Below, piece after piece: positions 1 to 8,168 of a stretch of 64,000 bases of DNA. The stretch lies in NCBI RefSeq assembly GCF_020423045.1, contig NZ_CP081943.1:868001-932000 (forward strand). Direction: 5' to 3'. The stretch's first letter is position 1. Each line of letters begins with the position of its first letter. A program made the position numbers and the translations under genes. A model generated the notes under the pieces. It worked only from the letters and a program-made list of their open reading frames with translations, ran no database searches and was not told the DNA's origin. This stretch comes from Pseudomonas sp. MM213 (GTDB lineage Bacteria; Pseudomonadota; Gammaproteobacteria; Pseudomonadales; Pseudomonadaceae).

Positions 1-584
1 AAGATCGCCGAAACGTGGGCCTTGACCGTGGTTTCAGCGATTTCCAGGGTGTAGGCGATCTGTTTGTTCGACTCGCCTTTGGTCATGCGCTCCAGCACCA
101 GCAACTGTTTGCGGGTCAGGGCCTGGAGCAGTTCCGGCGGGAAGCTCGGGGTGTCGTTCATCCGGCGGTGGGTGCCGCTTTTCTGCGTGCGGATGATGTC
201 CGGCGGCAGGTAGACGTTGCCATTGAGAATCTGCTGGATCGCCTCGGTCATCTGCACCCGTGGCGAGGACTTGGTGATGAAACCCACCGCGCCATAGGTG
301 ATGGCTTGCAGCACGATCTGCTTGTCCTGTTCCGCCGAGACGATCACCACTGGAATGGTCGGTGCCTCGTTGCGCAGGTTGATCAGGCCATTGAGACCGT
401 GCATGCCGGGCATGTTCAGGTCGAGCAGGATCAGGTCCAGGTCGTCGTGGTCCTGAGTCAGCGCCAGGGCGCTGTCGAGGTCGGCGGTTTCCATGACCTC
501 GCTGCCCGGGAATCCATCGCTGATGACGTTATGAATGGCTTCGCGAAACAGCGGGTGATCGTCGGCAATCAGAATTTTGTACAT
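1..584 (-). CDS. pedR1: LuxR-family response regulator, PedR1/ErbR (AgmR) type, 3'-truncated by window
   Basis: Translation from the ATG at 584 gives a receiver domain with the acidic pair at D8-D9 and phospho-acceptor D55 in a LLDLNMPG context. The C-terminal half carries a LuxR/NarL-type helix-turn-helix ending in [11 protein letters not shown]. The last residues lie outside the window; 194 codons are visible. Its place next to PQQ-associated transport genes matches the ErbR/AgmR/PedR1 activator of quinoprotein ethanol oxidation in P. aeruginosa and P. putida. Orthology is inferred from context and architecture; the family assignment is firm. Confidence 0.85.
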   Translation of the reverse strand, partial: MYKILIADDHPLFREAIHNVISDGFPGSEVMETADLDSALALTQDHDDLDLILLDLNMPGMHGLNGLINLRNEAPTIPVVIVSAEQDKQIVLQAITYGAVGFITKSSPRVQMTEAIQQILNGNVYLPPDIIRTQKSGTHRRMNDTPSFPPELLQALTRKQLLVLERMTKGESNKQIAYTLEIAETTVKAHVSAI

Positions 585-640
585 AGCCTTTCACCTCATT
601 ATTTTGATTATGGTGTGGCAACAACACGCACGCGTAAAGG

Positions 641-1198
641 TCAGGGAAAAGGTTCGGGCAGGGCGGGTGTCACGGGCAGGTTCGCCGCTTGCCAGGCATC
701 CAGGCCATCGCGATACCAATACAGAGTCTTATAGCCCATGGCGGCGGCGCGTTTGACCGCATTCCAGCTCAACCAGCAATCGGACCGGCAGTAAAAGACC
801 AGCGGTTGCCGGGGATCGCCGGCGGTGAATTTTTGCAGATTGCGCGAGAAGTAATCCTGCCAGTCGGGTGTCAGGTCGCCATCGCCGGTGTTGGCCAGCC
901 AGTGGCTGCCGGGCAGGTTTTCGTGGGGCTGGTCTTCGATGAAACGCCCTTGCAGCCATTGGCGGCGGTAGACATCGATCAACACTGGGCGAGGCGTCTG
1001 GGTGAGCAGGGTTTGCAGGGCGGCGGTGTCGATGATGGTGGCCCCCTCGGCCTGATTCGGCGTGGGGCTGCGGTACAGGCCGATGCGGTAGCCATCAGCG
1101 GAGAACAGCGGTGTTTCGGCGTGTGCGACGCCCAGCAACAGGCTCAGCGATAACACAGCGAGGGAAGGGCGCAGCAGAACACGTCGGGCACGCGGCAT
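641..1198 (-). CDS. PQQ-dependent catabolism-associated CxxxCW-motif (rhodanese-like) protein
   Basis: A 185-aa protein. The ATG at 1198 is preferred to longer starts because it opens directly on a basic plus hydrophobic signal peptide ending near AHA. The body looks rhodanese-like: it has a LIDVYRR segment, and near the C-terminus a CRSDCW motif where the catalytic loop would be. This fits the PQQ-associated CXXCW family known from its neighbourhood to quinoprotein alcohol oxidation and its ABC transporter. It is probably periplasmic, with a redox or sulfur-handling role that remains unproven. A conserved box at 1279-1291 lies about 80 bp upstream. Confidence 0.85.
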   Translation of the reverse strand: MPRARRVLLRPSLAVLSLSLLLGVAHAETPLFSADGYRIGLYRSPTPNQAEGATIIDTAALQTLLTQTPRPVLIDVYRRQWLQGRFIEDQPHENLPGSHWLANTGDGDLTPDWQDYFSRNLQKFTAGDPRQPLVFYCRSDCWLSWNAVKRAAAMGYKTLYWYRDGLDAWQAANLPVTPALPEPFP

Positions 1199-1278
1199 GG
1201 GTTCAGTCCTTATAGTTATGAGCCCATTACATGCCAGTCGCGGTGCGTTGGGAATGCGACGATAGACAGGAAAACCAG

Positions 1279-1291
1279 TACTAAAGTAGTA
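1279..1291. promoter_or_regulatory. ped box 1 (TACTAAAGTAGTA)
   Basis: Inverted repeat TACTA-AAG-TAGTA lying 81 bp upstream of the CxxxCW gene start. The extended form is AGTACT-AAA-GTAGTA. Related boxes occur at 5199-5211 and 10197-10209. Regulator unknown; PedR1 is a guess. Confidence 0.5.
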
Positions 1292-1320
1292 ATTTTGCCA
1301 TGTTTGATGGAGATCCAATT

Positions 1321-1413
1321 GTGGGAGCGAGCCTGCTCGCGATGAAGCCATCACATCCGGCATTGATGTCGGCTGACACTCCGCCATCGCCGGCAAGCCG
1401 GTCTCGCTCCCAC
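1321..1413. repeat. REPIN (GTGGGAGC class)
   Basis: Two inverted REP arms: GTGGGAGCGAGCCTGCTCGC on the left and a diverged CGGCAAGCCGGTCTCGCTCCCAC on the right. They separate two minus-strand genes. Confidence 0.85.
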
Positions 1414-1429
1414 AGGGGGATTTGGGTGG

Positions 1430-2221
1430 TTAGTTGGCTTTGCGCAGGGCGGCATGCTGCGGGTTGAAGGTGAGTACCGCCAGCAGCGCGAACACCAGCG
1501 TCAGCCCCACACACACTGCCAGCGCCAATGGATTGAAGCGTTCATACAGCGCAAACCTCACCAGCTCCACTGCATGGGTAAACGGGTTCAACGCACACAA
1601 CCCGTACAACCACTCGCTCGACTCGCGCATCTTCCACAGCGGGTACAGCGCCGACGACAGGAAAAACAGCGGGAAGATCACGAAATTCATCACCCCGGCG
1701 AAGTTCTCCAGTTGGCGGATCGCGTTTGACAGCAACAACCCCAACGCACTGAGCATCAACGCCACCAGCAGCAACGCCGGCAAGGCGATCAACAGGCCCA
1801 TGGCCGGCGGCTGCACGCCGTACACCCAGGCAATCGCCAGAAAGGCATACACCTGCAACAGCGAAATCAGTGACGTGGCCAACAGTTTGCTGCACAGCAG
1901 AAACGTGCGGGGCAGGGGGCTGGTGAGCAGTACACGCATGCTGCCCATCTCCCGGTCGTAGACCATCGACAGCGAACCTTGCATGCCGTTGAACAACAGG
2001 ATCATGCAGGCCAGCCCCGGAATGATGTAGACCTCATACGGAATGTAGGTGTCGTAGGGCTCGATGATCGCGATGCCAAGTGCCGCGCGAAAGCCGGCGG
2101 CGAACACCAGCAGCCACAGCAGCGGGCGCACCAGTGCACTGAGAAACCGCGTGCGCTGCAACACGAAACGCAGCCATTCACGCAGCACGATGCCGCTGAA
2201 ACATTGCCAGTAAGCATTCAT
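1430..2221 (-). CDS. pedC: ABC transporter permease, PedC type (PQQ-dependent alcohol catabolism)
   Basis: A 263-aa ABC-2 type integral membrane protein with about six hydrophobic segments, including LVRPLLWLLVFAAGF, FVIFPLFFLSSALYPL and a C-terminal anchor. Its ATG overlaps the end of the upstream ATP-binding gene by 4 bp, so the two are translationally coupled. The family is the permease of the alcohol-associated ABC system that travels with quinoprotein dehydrogenases. The substrate has not been shown; the family name suggests alcohols or phenylethanol-type compounds, either as import or as solvent export. Confidence 0.88.
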   Translation of the reverse strand: MNAYWQCFSGIVLREWLRFVLQRTRFLSALVRPLLWLLVFAAGFRAALGIAIIEPYDTYIPYEVYIIPGLACMILLFNGMQGSLSMVYDREMGSMRVLLTSPLPRTFLLCSKLLATSLISLLQVYAFLAIAWVYGVQPPAMGLLIALPALLLVALMLSALGLLLSNAIRQLENFAGVMNFVIFPLFFLSSALYPLWKMRESSEWLYGLCALNPFTHAVELVRFALYERFNPLALAVCVGLTLVFALLAVLTFNPQHAALRKAN

Positions 2222-2949
2222 TGGACGGCTCCCGATGTCGTCAAGCGAGCGAAGGCCGAACCGAGGTCACCGCCGTGTTCCAGGCTCAACGCATCGGCCT
2301 GGCCACTGGCGACCAAACGACCCTGATGGAGAATCAGCAAGTCATCGCTCGGCTGCACCTCGTCCAGCAAGTGCGTGGTCCAGAGCACGCTGAGGCGGTG
2401 CTCGCGGCACAAGCTGCGGATGTGTTGATTGAGCGCCAGGCGACTGGCCGGATCGAGGCCGACACTGGCCTCGTCGAGCAGCAACAGGCGTGGCTCATGC
2501 AGCAGCGCGCGAGCGATTTCCACCCGGCGACGATGACCGCCATTCAGCTCGCGTACCCGCTCGCGACGGCGTTCGGTCAACGACTGACGAGCCAGTTCGG
2601 CATCGACCCGAATTGCGGTTTCACGCCGCGACATTCCGTGCAGCGCGGCGTGATAACGCAGGTTCTGTTCGACGCTGAGGTCAAGGTCCAGCGTACTTTG
2701 CTGAAACACCACACCCAACTGCTTGAGCGCCGGGCGCGGCGCATCCCGCAACGAACAAGCACCCACACGGATATCACCGCGTTGCACATCGTACAGCCGG
2801 GTCAGCAAGGCAATCAGCGTCGATTTGCCGGCGCCGTTCGGCCCCAGCAGCGCCGCAAAACGACCGGGCGCCAGGCTGAAACTCACTTGGCGCAACGCCT
2901 CCCGCGCACCGTAGGCGAAACTCAGGTCGCTGACTTCCAGTGCGTTCAT
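2218..2949 (-). CDS. ABC transporter ATP-binding protein, PQQ-alcohol system
   Basis: A 243-aa nucleotide-binding subunit. Walker A GPNGAGKST is at residues 36-44, a variant signature LNGGH (in place of LSGGQ) at 135-139, and Walker B LLLLDE at 155-160. The ATG at 2949 is chosen because it overlaps the TGA of the upstream beta-propeller gene (ATGA), which indicates coupling. A longer reading frame to 2970 exists but would lie inside that upstream gene. It partners with the PedC permease downstream and the binding protein encoded at 3935-5119. Confidence 0.9.
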   Translation of the reverse strand: MNALEVSDLSFAYGAREALRQVSFSLAPGRFAALLGPNGAGKSTLIALLTRLYDVQRGDIRVGACSLRDAPRPALKQLGVVFQQSTLDLDLSVEQNLRYHAALHGMSRRETAIRVDAELARQSLTERRRERVRELNGGHRRRVEIARALLHEPRLLLLDEASVGLDPASRLALNQHIRSLCREHRLSVLWTTHLLDEVQPSDDLLILHQGRLVASGQADALSLEHGGDLGSAFARLTTSGAVQ

Positions 2950-3905
2950 GGCGTCACCACCACGCCCCACGGATAGCGCCCGACCTTCACCGATTTGCTC
3001 ACTTTGAGGCTGTCGACATCAATCACCGACACATCGCCGCTGACGCCATTGGTGGCCAGCAATTGTTTCTGATCCGGGGTGAATGCCATCTGCCACACGC
3101 GACGGCCGACCAGCAGGTAATCGAGGATTTCGAAGGTTTTGGCGTCGATCACCGCGACGTGGTTGGCCGGGCCCAGCGCGACGAAACCGTACTTGCCATC
3201 GGCGCTGAGTTTGATGCCCACCGGTTGCACCTTGTCCGGGTGCACGCCCTTGATCTGGAAGGTCAGGGTCTTGAGGACCTGCCGGGTGGCGGTGTCAAGA
3301 ATGGTCACGGTGCCGCCGATTTCCGCCGAGGCCCACAACTGTTTGCCATCGGGTGCGAACTCGACGAAACGCGGGCGCTGATCCACCAGCGTGCTGTCGG
3401 CCAGGGTCTGGGTGCTGGTGTCGATCCAGTGCAGCATGTTGGTGGTTTCGCTGGTGTTCACCGCCCATTTGCCGTCCGGGCTGACGGCCATGCCTTCGGG
3501 CTCGACGCCGACGTTGATCTGACTCAGCACCTTGGAGGTTTCGGTGTCGATCACCGTCACCAGCGCATCGTCCTCGTTGGAAACGTAGAGCCAGCGATTG
3601 TTCGGGTGCAGGGCGAATTGCTCGGGGTCCTTGCCCGAAGGCAGTTCCTTGATGATCTTGCGCGTGGCCACGTCCATCACCTGCACCCGGTCCGAATCGC
3701 TGGCGCAGATGTACAGCAGCGTGTTGTCGTGGGACAGCAACAGACCGCGCGGGCGCTGGCCGACGGGCAGGGTGTCGGTGACTTGCAAGGTCTGCATGTC
3801 GATCAGGCTGAGGCTGTTGTCTTTTTCGTTGGAGACCCAGGCGGTGCTGGCCGCGGCGTGCCCGGCAGCGAGCAACAGGGCGCATGAAAGCAGGGTGCGG
3901 CGCAT
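2946..3905 (-). CDS. PQQ-dependent catabolism-associated YVTN beta-propeller protein
   Basis: A 319-aa exported protein. The start at 3905 opens on a signal peptide (MRRTLLSCALLLAAGHAAAS). The mature part is a run of about seven beta-propeller repeats with recurring YVSNE, VIDTET and PDGK motifs, as in YVTN/40-residue repeat proteins. It sits between the substrate-binding protein and the ABC ATPase of the same operon. Its role is probably periplasmic binding or scaffolding for the alcohol transport or oxidation system; the sequence shows no catalytic signature. Confidence 0.88.
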   Translation of the reverse strand: MRRTLLSCALLLAAGHAAASTAWVSNEKDNSLSLIDMQTLQVTDTLPVGQRPRGLLLSHDNTLLYICASDSDRVQVMDVATRKIIKELPSGKDPEQFALHPNNRWLYVSNEDDALVTVIDTETSKVLSQINVGVEPEGMAVSPDGKWAVNTSETTNMLHWIDTSTQTLADSTLVDQRPRFVEFAPDGKQLWASAEIGGTVTILDTATRQVLKTLTFQIKGVHPDKVQPVGIKLSADGKYGFVALGPANHVAVIDAKTFEILDYLLVGRRVWQMAFTPDQKQLLATNGVSGDVSVIDVDSLKVSKSVKVGRYPWGVVVTP

Positions 3906-3934
3906 GGCGGATTCCTTATTGTTGTTGTGGAAGA

Positions 3935-5119
3935 TCAGGGAAAGCGGCAGCTGACCTCGGGTTTGTCGTAACCGAGGCTGTCCATTTCGTTGAAGGGGTG
4001 CAGAAAGCCGTCCTGTGGCGAGGTGCTGACCAGCGCCCGCGGCTGCACAATGGGGATCGGCTGACGCAACTGGCCGTTCCACGGGCGATAACTGAGCTTG
4101 CGACCCTTGAAGCCATCGAGCGGCAATTGGTCGCTGACTTCCAGGTTGCGGATCGCCATCGGATCGGTCTGACGCAGTTTGCTCACCGCGCTGGCGATGC
4201 TGCGCACGGCCATCCACGCGGCAAAGTCGCGGTCGTTCATCCAGCGCCCGGCCATGGCTTCGAAGCGTTTCTGCAATTGGGCGGCGCCGTAGGTTTCCAC
4301 GGTCTTGTGCCAGCCCACCGGGGTCAGGCCTTGAGTGCCGGCCACCGGGCGCGGATACCAGGTCTGGTAGGGCACGTATTCGCCGAAGTCACCGCGTTCA
4401 TCGGCCACCAGTACCACATCGTACTCGGCGGTCTGGGTGAACAGCGGCATGTCGGCCTGGGCGCTGCGGCGTTGATCGTTATCGAAACTCCAGGTTTTTT
4501 CCGCCACCAGTTGCACGCCGAAGCGTTTCGCCGCGCGGCGCAGGGCGGCGGCATAGGCTTGATCGTCGGCGGTCGGGCCGACAATCAGCAGCGCCCGTTG
4601 CCATTTGCGCGCCACCAGAAACTGCGCCAAGGCATCAGCGAGCATCGCCCGGCTCGGCAGCGTGTGCAGCACGTTTGGCAAGCAATCGGTGGTGCGCAGG
4701 CTGTCATCCGGGCTGCCGGCGTTGATCAGCAAACTGTCGGGCAGGGCGGCGCTGAGTTGCCGCAGGCTGGCCACCGGTGCGTTCACCACAAACAGGCGCA
4801 GACCTTGCGCGTGTTGCGCCTTGGCCGCATCGAGCAAGGCCTGCGGGTTGTCGACGTTGGCGTTGGCCAGGCTGTAACTGTGATTGAGAAAGCGCCCGGT
4901 GCTGTTGCTGTCGGTGATCGCCAGTTCGGCACCACGCAGGCCGGCATCGACGGGCTCGGGAATGATGTTCGACAGCAAGGGCCCCGGGTCGGGGCGATAA
5001 CCCAGGTAACCGATCTGCACCTGCAGCGGTGCATCGGCCGCCTGACTTTGCGTCGCCAGCCCGGCGGCGCAGGCAATCGCCAACAGGTAGATCAGGGCGT
5101 AGGGGGCAAGCTGGCGCAT
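3935..5119 (-). CDS. ABC transporter substrate-binding protein, PQQ-alcohol system
   Basis: A 394-aa periplasmic binding protein of the Leu/Ile/Val-like fold. The start at 5119 is set by a GGAG Shine-Dalgarno nine bases upstream and by the signal peptide that follows (APYALIYLLAIACAAGLATQSQA). The body has alternating hydrophobic strands such as RALLIVGP and YDVVLVADE. First gene of the minus-strand ABC operon (binding protein, beta-propeller, ATPase, permease). The ped box at 5199-5211 lies 80 bp upstream, the same distance as for the CxxxCW gene. Confidence 0.87.
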   Translation of the reverse strand: MRQLAPYALIYLLAIACAAGLATQSQAADAPLQVQIGYLGYRPDPGPLLSNIIPEPVDAGLRGAELAITDSNSTGRFLNHSYSLANANVDNPQALLDAAKAQHAQGLRLFVVNAPVASLRQLSAALPDSLLINAGSPDDSLRTTDCLPNVLHTLPSRAMLADALAQFLVARKWQRALLIVGPTADDQAYAAALRRAAKRFGVQLVAEKTWSFDNDQRRSAQADMPLFTQTAEYDVVLVADERGDFGEYVPYQTWYPRPVAGTQGLTPVGWHKTVETYGAAQLQKRFEAMAGRWMNDRDFAAWMAVRSIASAVSKLRQTDPMAIRNLEVSDQLPLDGFKGRKLSYRPWNGQLRQPIPIVQPRALVSTSPQDGFLHPFNEMDSLGYDKPEVSCRFP

Positions 5120-5198
5120 AAGGCACTCCATCACGGGTAGCGCCAGCATAGGAAGCCTGAGGATGGGATGAAATATGCAGAAAGTACCAGTGAGGCAG

Positions 5199-5211
5199 TA
5201 CCAAGGTAGTA
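5199..5211. promoter_or_regulatory. ped box 2 (TACCAAGGTAGTA) in a divergent promoter
   Basis: Extended form AGTACC-AAG-GTAGTA. It lies 80 bp from the start of the ABC binding-protein gene on one side and 66 bp from the start of the 40-aa ORF on the other, so one site could serve both promoters. Confidence 0.5.
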
Positions 5212-5276
5212 ACTCGTCGAGGGCGGCGCGGTTTTAGCATGGGCAACAACGGCCATCACTCTGAAGGAGATCGACC

Positions 5277-5399
5277 ATGCGTATTCTCAAGGCGCTGCTC
5301 CTGCCGTTGTTGCTGATCCTGAGTCTGATCGGCGTCGACAAGCTCCACGGCCCGCGCCCCGCGTCGCTGCTGGTGATGCCTGCGACACCGGGGCGCTAG
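5277..5399 (+). CDS. 40-aa single-span membrane peptide upstream of the sensor kinase
   Basis: The ATG follows a good AAGGAG Shine-Dalgarno at 5263-5268 and the ORF ends in TAG, two bases before the GTG of the histidine kinase. The product begins with a basic residue pair, runs through a strongly hydrophobic stretch (LLLPLLLILSLIGV) and ends in a short polar tail. It therefore looks like a one-helix inner-membrane peptide or an uncleaved signal anchor. Tight spacing suggests co-translation with the kinase. I do not recognise a family. It could tune the kinase, or simply be a coupling leader. Confidence 0.65.
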   Translation: MRILKALLLPLLLILSLIGVDKLHGPRPASLLVMPATPGR

Positions 5400-5401
5400 G
5401 C

Positions 5402-6664
5402 GTGTCAGCCCTGTGGCGGATCAACCTGTGGGTCTGCGGATTTTTCGCGCTGGTCACTTTGGCGTGCATGGGCTTGCTGGTGCACCAGGCGCTGGCGGAT
5501 GTGGAGCGAGAGCTGCAATCCGCCGAGGCGGTGGTCGAGTACTTGAGCGAAACCGCCGCGCGCGATCCCGCCAGCCTGCAACTACGGTTGACGCAAAGTC
5601 TGCGTCACGTGCGGGTGCGCTGGCTCGAACCGGGCGAAGCGGCACAACCGCCAATGCAGGACGGGCTTGACGCCTGGCTCGGGCGATTGCTGTTTGCCGA
5701 GGCCAGGCACAGTGCGCGGGAGCTGGATCTGCAGGATGGCCGGCGTGTGCTGATTGCGGTCGATCCACGGGATGAAATCGATGAAGTCTGGGATTCCCTC
5801 CAGCAATTACTGAGCCTGTGTGGCCTGGCGTTGTTGTTGAGTCTGTTGACCATTCGCTGGGCCGTGCGCCGGGGCATGGGCCTGCTCGATGAGTTGCTGC
5901 GCGCATTGCGGCAGGTTTCCGGCGGCCAGCTCAAGGTGCGACTGCGCGCGCAAGGGCTGCCGGAAGCGCGGCAACTGGCAGTGCACTTCAATCGCATGAC
6001 CGAGGCACTGGAACAGGCGCGCGCCGACAACACGCAACTGACCAAGACCTTGCTGGCGGTGCAGGAACAGGAACGCACTCATCTGGCGCAGACCCTGCAC
6101 GACGACCTCGGTCAATACCTGGCGGGGATTCGCGCGCAGGCCTGTCTGTTGCGCCTGGTCGCCGATCAGCCGGACACCGTGGAGCGCACGGTGCGTGAGC
6201 TGGAACACAACTGCGAGCACCTGCAACAAGGTTTCAGAGCGCTGGTGCACGACCTCTATCCGGTGGTGCTGCAACACCTGCCGCTGGCCGAGGCTTTCGC
6301 GTTGCTGGTGGAGCAATGGCAAGGCCGACAGGGTGTCGATTGTCAGTTGCGCGTCAGCGCTTCGTTGCCGCCATTGTCTGCGCCGGCCAAAACCCATCTC
6401 TACCGCCTATTGCAGGAAGCCTTGACCAACGTCGCCCGCCACGCCGATGCAAGCCAGGTGCGGGTTCGCCTGCAACACTGCGGCGGGCAGTTGCGCTTAT
6501 TGATTCGTGACAACGGACGCGGCGCCCGCCAGCCACAGCGGCCGGGTGTCGGTTTGTATTCGATGTTCGAGCGCGCCCGCAGTCTGGGCGGTGAGTTACG
6601 CATCATCAGCCACCCCGGCGCCGGTTGGGCGCTGGCCTTGAGCATGCCTTTGGAGGCGTCATGA
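5402..6664 (+). CDS. pedS2: Sensor histidine kinase, PedS2 type
   Basis: A 420-aa membrane kinase starting at GTG 5402. Transmembrane helices lie at about residues 11-30 and 136-155, enclosing a periplasmic sensor loop. A HAMP region follows, then a HisKA_3 dimerisation domain with H233 (TLHDDLGQY) and a HATPase domain (LQEALTNVARHA, RDNGRGA). This is the NarX/DegS kinase class, paired with the LuxR-type regulator whose ATG overlaps its stop (ATGA). By synteny with P. putida it is PedS2, the kinase of the rare-earth switch between PedE and PedH. The sensed ligand cannot be read from the sequence. Confidence 0.87.
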   Translation: MSALWRINLWVCGFFALVTLACMGLLVHQALADVERELQSAEAVVEYLSETAARDPASLQLRLTQSLRHVRVRWLEPGEAAQPPMQDGLDAWLGRLLFAEARHSARELDLQDGRRVLIAVDPRDEIDEVWDSLQQLLSLCGLALLLSLLTIRWAVRRGMGLLDELLRALRQVSGGQLKVRLRAQGLPEARQLAVHFNRMTEALEQARADNTQLTKTLLAVQEQERTHLAQTLHDDLGQYLAGIRAQACLLRLVADQPDTVERTVRELEHNCEHLQQGFRALVHDLYPVVLQHLPLAEAFALLVEQWQGRQGVDCQLRVSASLPPLSAPAKTHLYRLLQEALTNVARHADASQVRVRLQHCGGQLRLLIRDNGRGARQPQRPGVGLYSMFERARSLGGELRIISHPGAGWALALSMPLEAS

Positions 6665-7299
6665 ATATTCTGCTGGTGGATGACCATGCGGTAGTCCGTC
6701 AGGGCTACGCGAGTTTGTTGCGCGCGTTGCTGCCGGCGATGGAAGTGCGTGAAGCCGCGACGGGTGAAGAAGCGCTGATCAGGGTTCAGGAGGCAGTGCC
6801 GAATCTGGTGATCATGGATTTCGGCCTGCCGGGGATCAGCGGGCTGGAAACCACGCGCCGGTTGCGACAGCGTCTGCCACAACTGCGCGTGCTGTTTTTC
6901 AGCATGCACGATGAGCTGCCGCTGGTGCGCCAGGCACTGGAGGCGGGCGCTTCGGGTTACCTGACCAAAAGCTCGGCGCCCGAAGTGCTGATCGAGGCGG
7001 TGCGGCGGATTCTCGCGGGCCACGCCTACATCGAACAGCCCCTGGCCACTCAACTGGTGTGTCACCCGCAACAGGACGCCAGCGACCCGCGTTTGCAGAG
7101 CATGACCCAGCGCGAACTGGAGATTTTCGTGATGCTCGCCAAAGGCACCCCGGCCCGTGTGATTGCCGAACAGCTGAGCATCAGCAGCAAGACCGTCTCC
7201 AATCACCTGACGTTGCTCAAGAGCAAATTGCAGGTGAGCTCCCATGCCGAGCTGGTGCATCTGGGGATTGATATGGGCTTGGTGCGAAAGGCGGGGTAG
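6661..7299 (+). CDS. pedR2: LuxR-family response regulator, PedR2 type
   Basis: A 212-aa regulator. The ATG at 6661 overlaps the kinase stop codon. The receiver has D7-D8 and phospho-acceptor D53 (IMDFGLPG), and the C-terminal NarL-type HTH reads LSISSKTVSNHLTLLKSKL. It is the cognate partner of the upstream kinase. In P. putida the PedS2/PedR2 pair activates pedE without lanthanides and represses pedH. Candidate DNA targets here are the GGGAAAATTTCCC palindromes in front of both dehydrogenase genes; that link is my inference. Confidence 0.88.
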   Translation: MNILLVDDHAVVRQGYASLLRALLPAMEVREAATGEEALIRVQEAVPNLVIMDFGLPGISGLETTRRLRQRLPQLRVLFFSMHDELPLVRQALEAGASGYLTKSSAPEVLIEAVRRILAGHAYIEQPLATQLVCHPQQDASDPRLQSMTQRELEIFVMLAKGTPARVIAEQLSISSKTVSNHLTLLKSKLQVSSHAELVHLGIDMGLVRKAG

Positions 7300-7320
7300 C
7301 TGAACTCACACATTCCCCTT

Positions 7321-7408
7321 GTAGGAGCCGGCTTGCTGGCGATAGCGGTGGATCAGTCGACATCAATGGTGCCTGACCCACCGCTATCGTCAGCAAGCCG
7401 GCTCCTAC
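7321..7408. repeat. REPIN (GTAGGAGCCGGC class)
   Basis: Inverted arms GTAGGAGCCGGCTTGCTGGC and its complement around a divergent loop, placed between the convergent pedR2 and pentapeptide genes. Confidence 0.9.
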
Positions 7409-7422
7409 AAAGAGGGGAGGTG

Positions 7423-8070
7423 TTATTTATCCCACGTCGTCGGGCAACCGATGCAGCCGTCCATATTCGCATCCTGAAAGTTCGCATAATGCTGGCGCGA
7501 GCCGCTGAGGTTTGCCTGTTCCAGGTTGCTTTCACCGAACTTGGCTTCCTGCAGATTGGCATCACTGAGATTCGCGCCTTTGAGGTCGGCTTTGCTCAAC
7601 CAGGTCATTTCCAGGTCGGCCGCCCGCAGGTTGGCGTTGTGCAGTTTGGCGCCGGAGAGGCGGGCGAACTGCAGGTAGGCGCCGCTGAGGTTGGCGTCCT
7701 GAAACTGCGCACCCTGGGCAAACAAGCCCCAGCCCTGGACTGCCATCAACGTAGCACCGCTGAAGTCGGCCAGGCGCAGGTTGCTTTGTTGCAGGCTGGC
7801 GCGGGTCAGGTTGGCGCCTTGCAGTTGGGCTTTTTCCAGGTTGGCGAGGTCGAGGCGGGCGTGACGCAAGTCGGCGTCGCGCAGGTCGGCGCCGCTGAGG
7901 TTCATGTTGCGCAGGTCCTGATTGCTCAGGTTGGCGCCTTTGAGATTGGCGCCGGGGCACTGGCTGTGTTCGGCGAGGGTGCAGCCGTTGATGATCAGCG
8001 GGGCGTCGTCGCCGTCATCCGCGAAAACCGGAAGGGCGGCGATAAACAGCATTAGAGGCAGGTATTTCAT
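7423..8070 (-). CDS. Pentapeptide-repeat protein, exported
   Basis: A 215-aa protein with a short signal peptide (start 8070, cleavage near VFA). Most of the mature part consists of pentapeptide repeats of the A(D/N)Lxx type (ANLSNQ, ADLRDADL, ANLTRASL, ADLKGANL), which should form a right-handed quadrilateral beta-helix. A single Cys pair near the end (CIGC) is visible. The gene is conserved beside pedE in P. putida. Function unknown; the location suggests a periplasmic accessory of quinoprotein oxidation. Confidence 0.85.
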   Translation of the reverse strand: MKYLPLMLFIAALPVFADDGDDAPLIINGCTLAEHSQCPGANLKGANLSNQDLRNMNLSGADLRDADLRHARLDLANLEKAQLQGANLTRASLQQSNLRLADFSGATLMAVQGWGLFAQGAQFQDANLSGAYLQFARLSGAKLHNANLRAADLEMTWLSKADLKGANLSDANLQEAKFGESNLEQANLSGSRQHYANFQDANMDGCIGCPTTWDK

Positions 8071-8098
8071 GGCGGAGTTCTCGTTGTCTGGGAGGGCG

Positions 8099-8161
8099 TT
8101 ATCGCCAGCAAGCCGGCTCCTACAGGTTGCGCACGTCTGTAGGAGCCGGCTTGCTGGCGAA
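8099..8161. repeat. REP doublet, outward arrangement
   Basis: Two inverted REP copies whose GTAGGAG ends face each other, opposite in layout to the element at 7321-7408. It ends 8 bp before the stop of pedE. Confidence 0.88.
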
Positions 8162-8168
8162 GGGGGCA

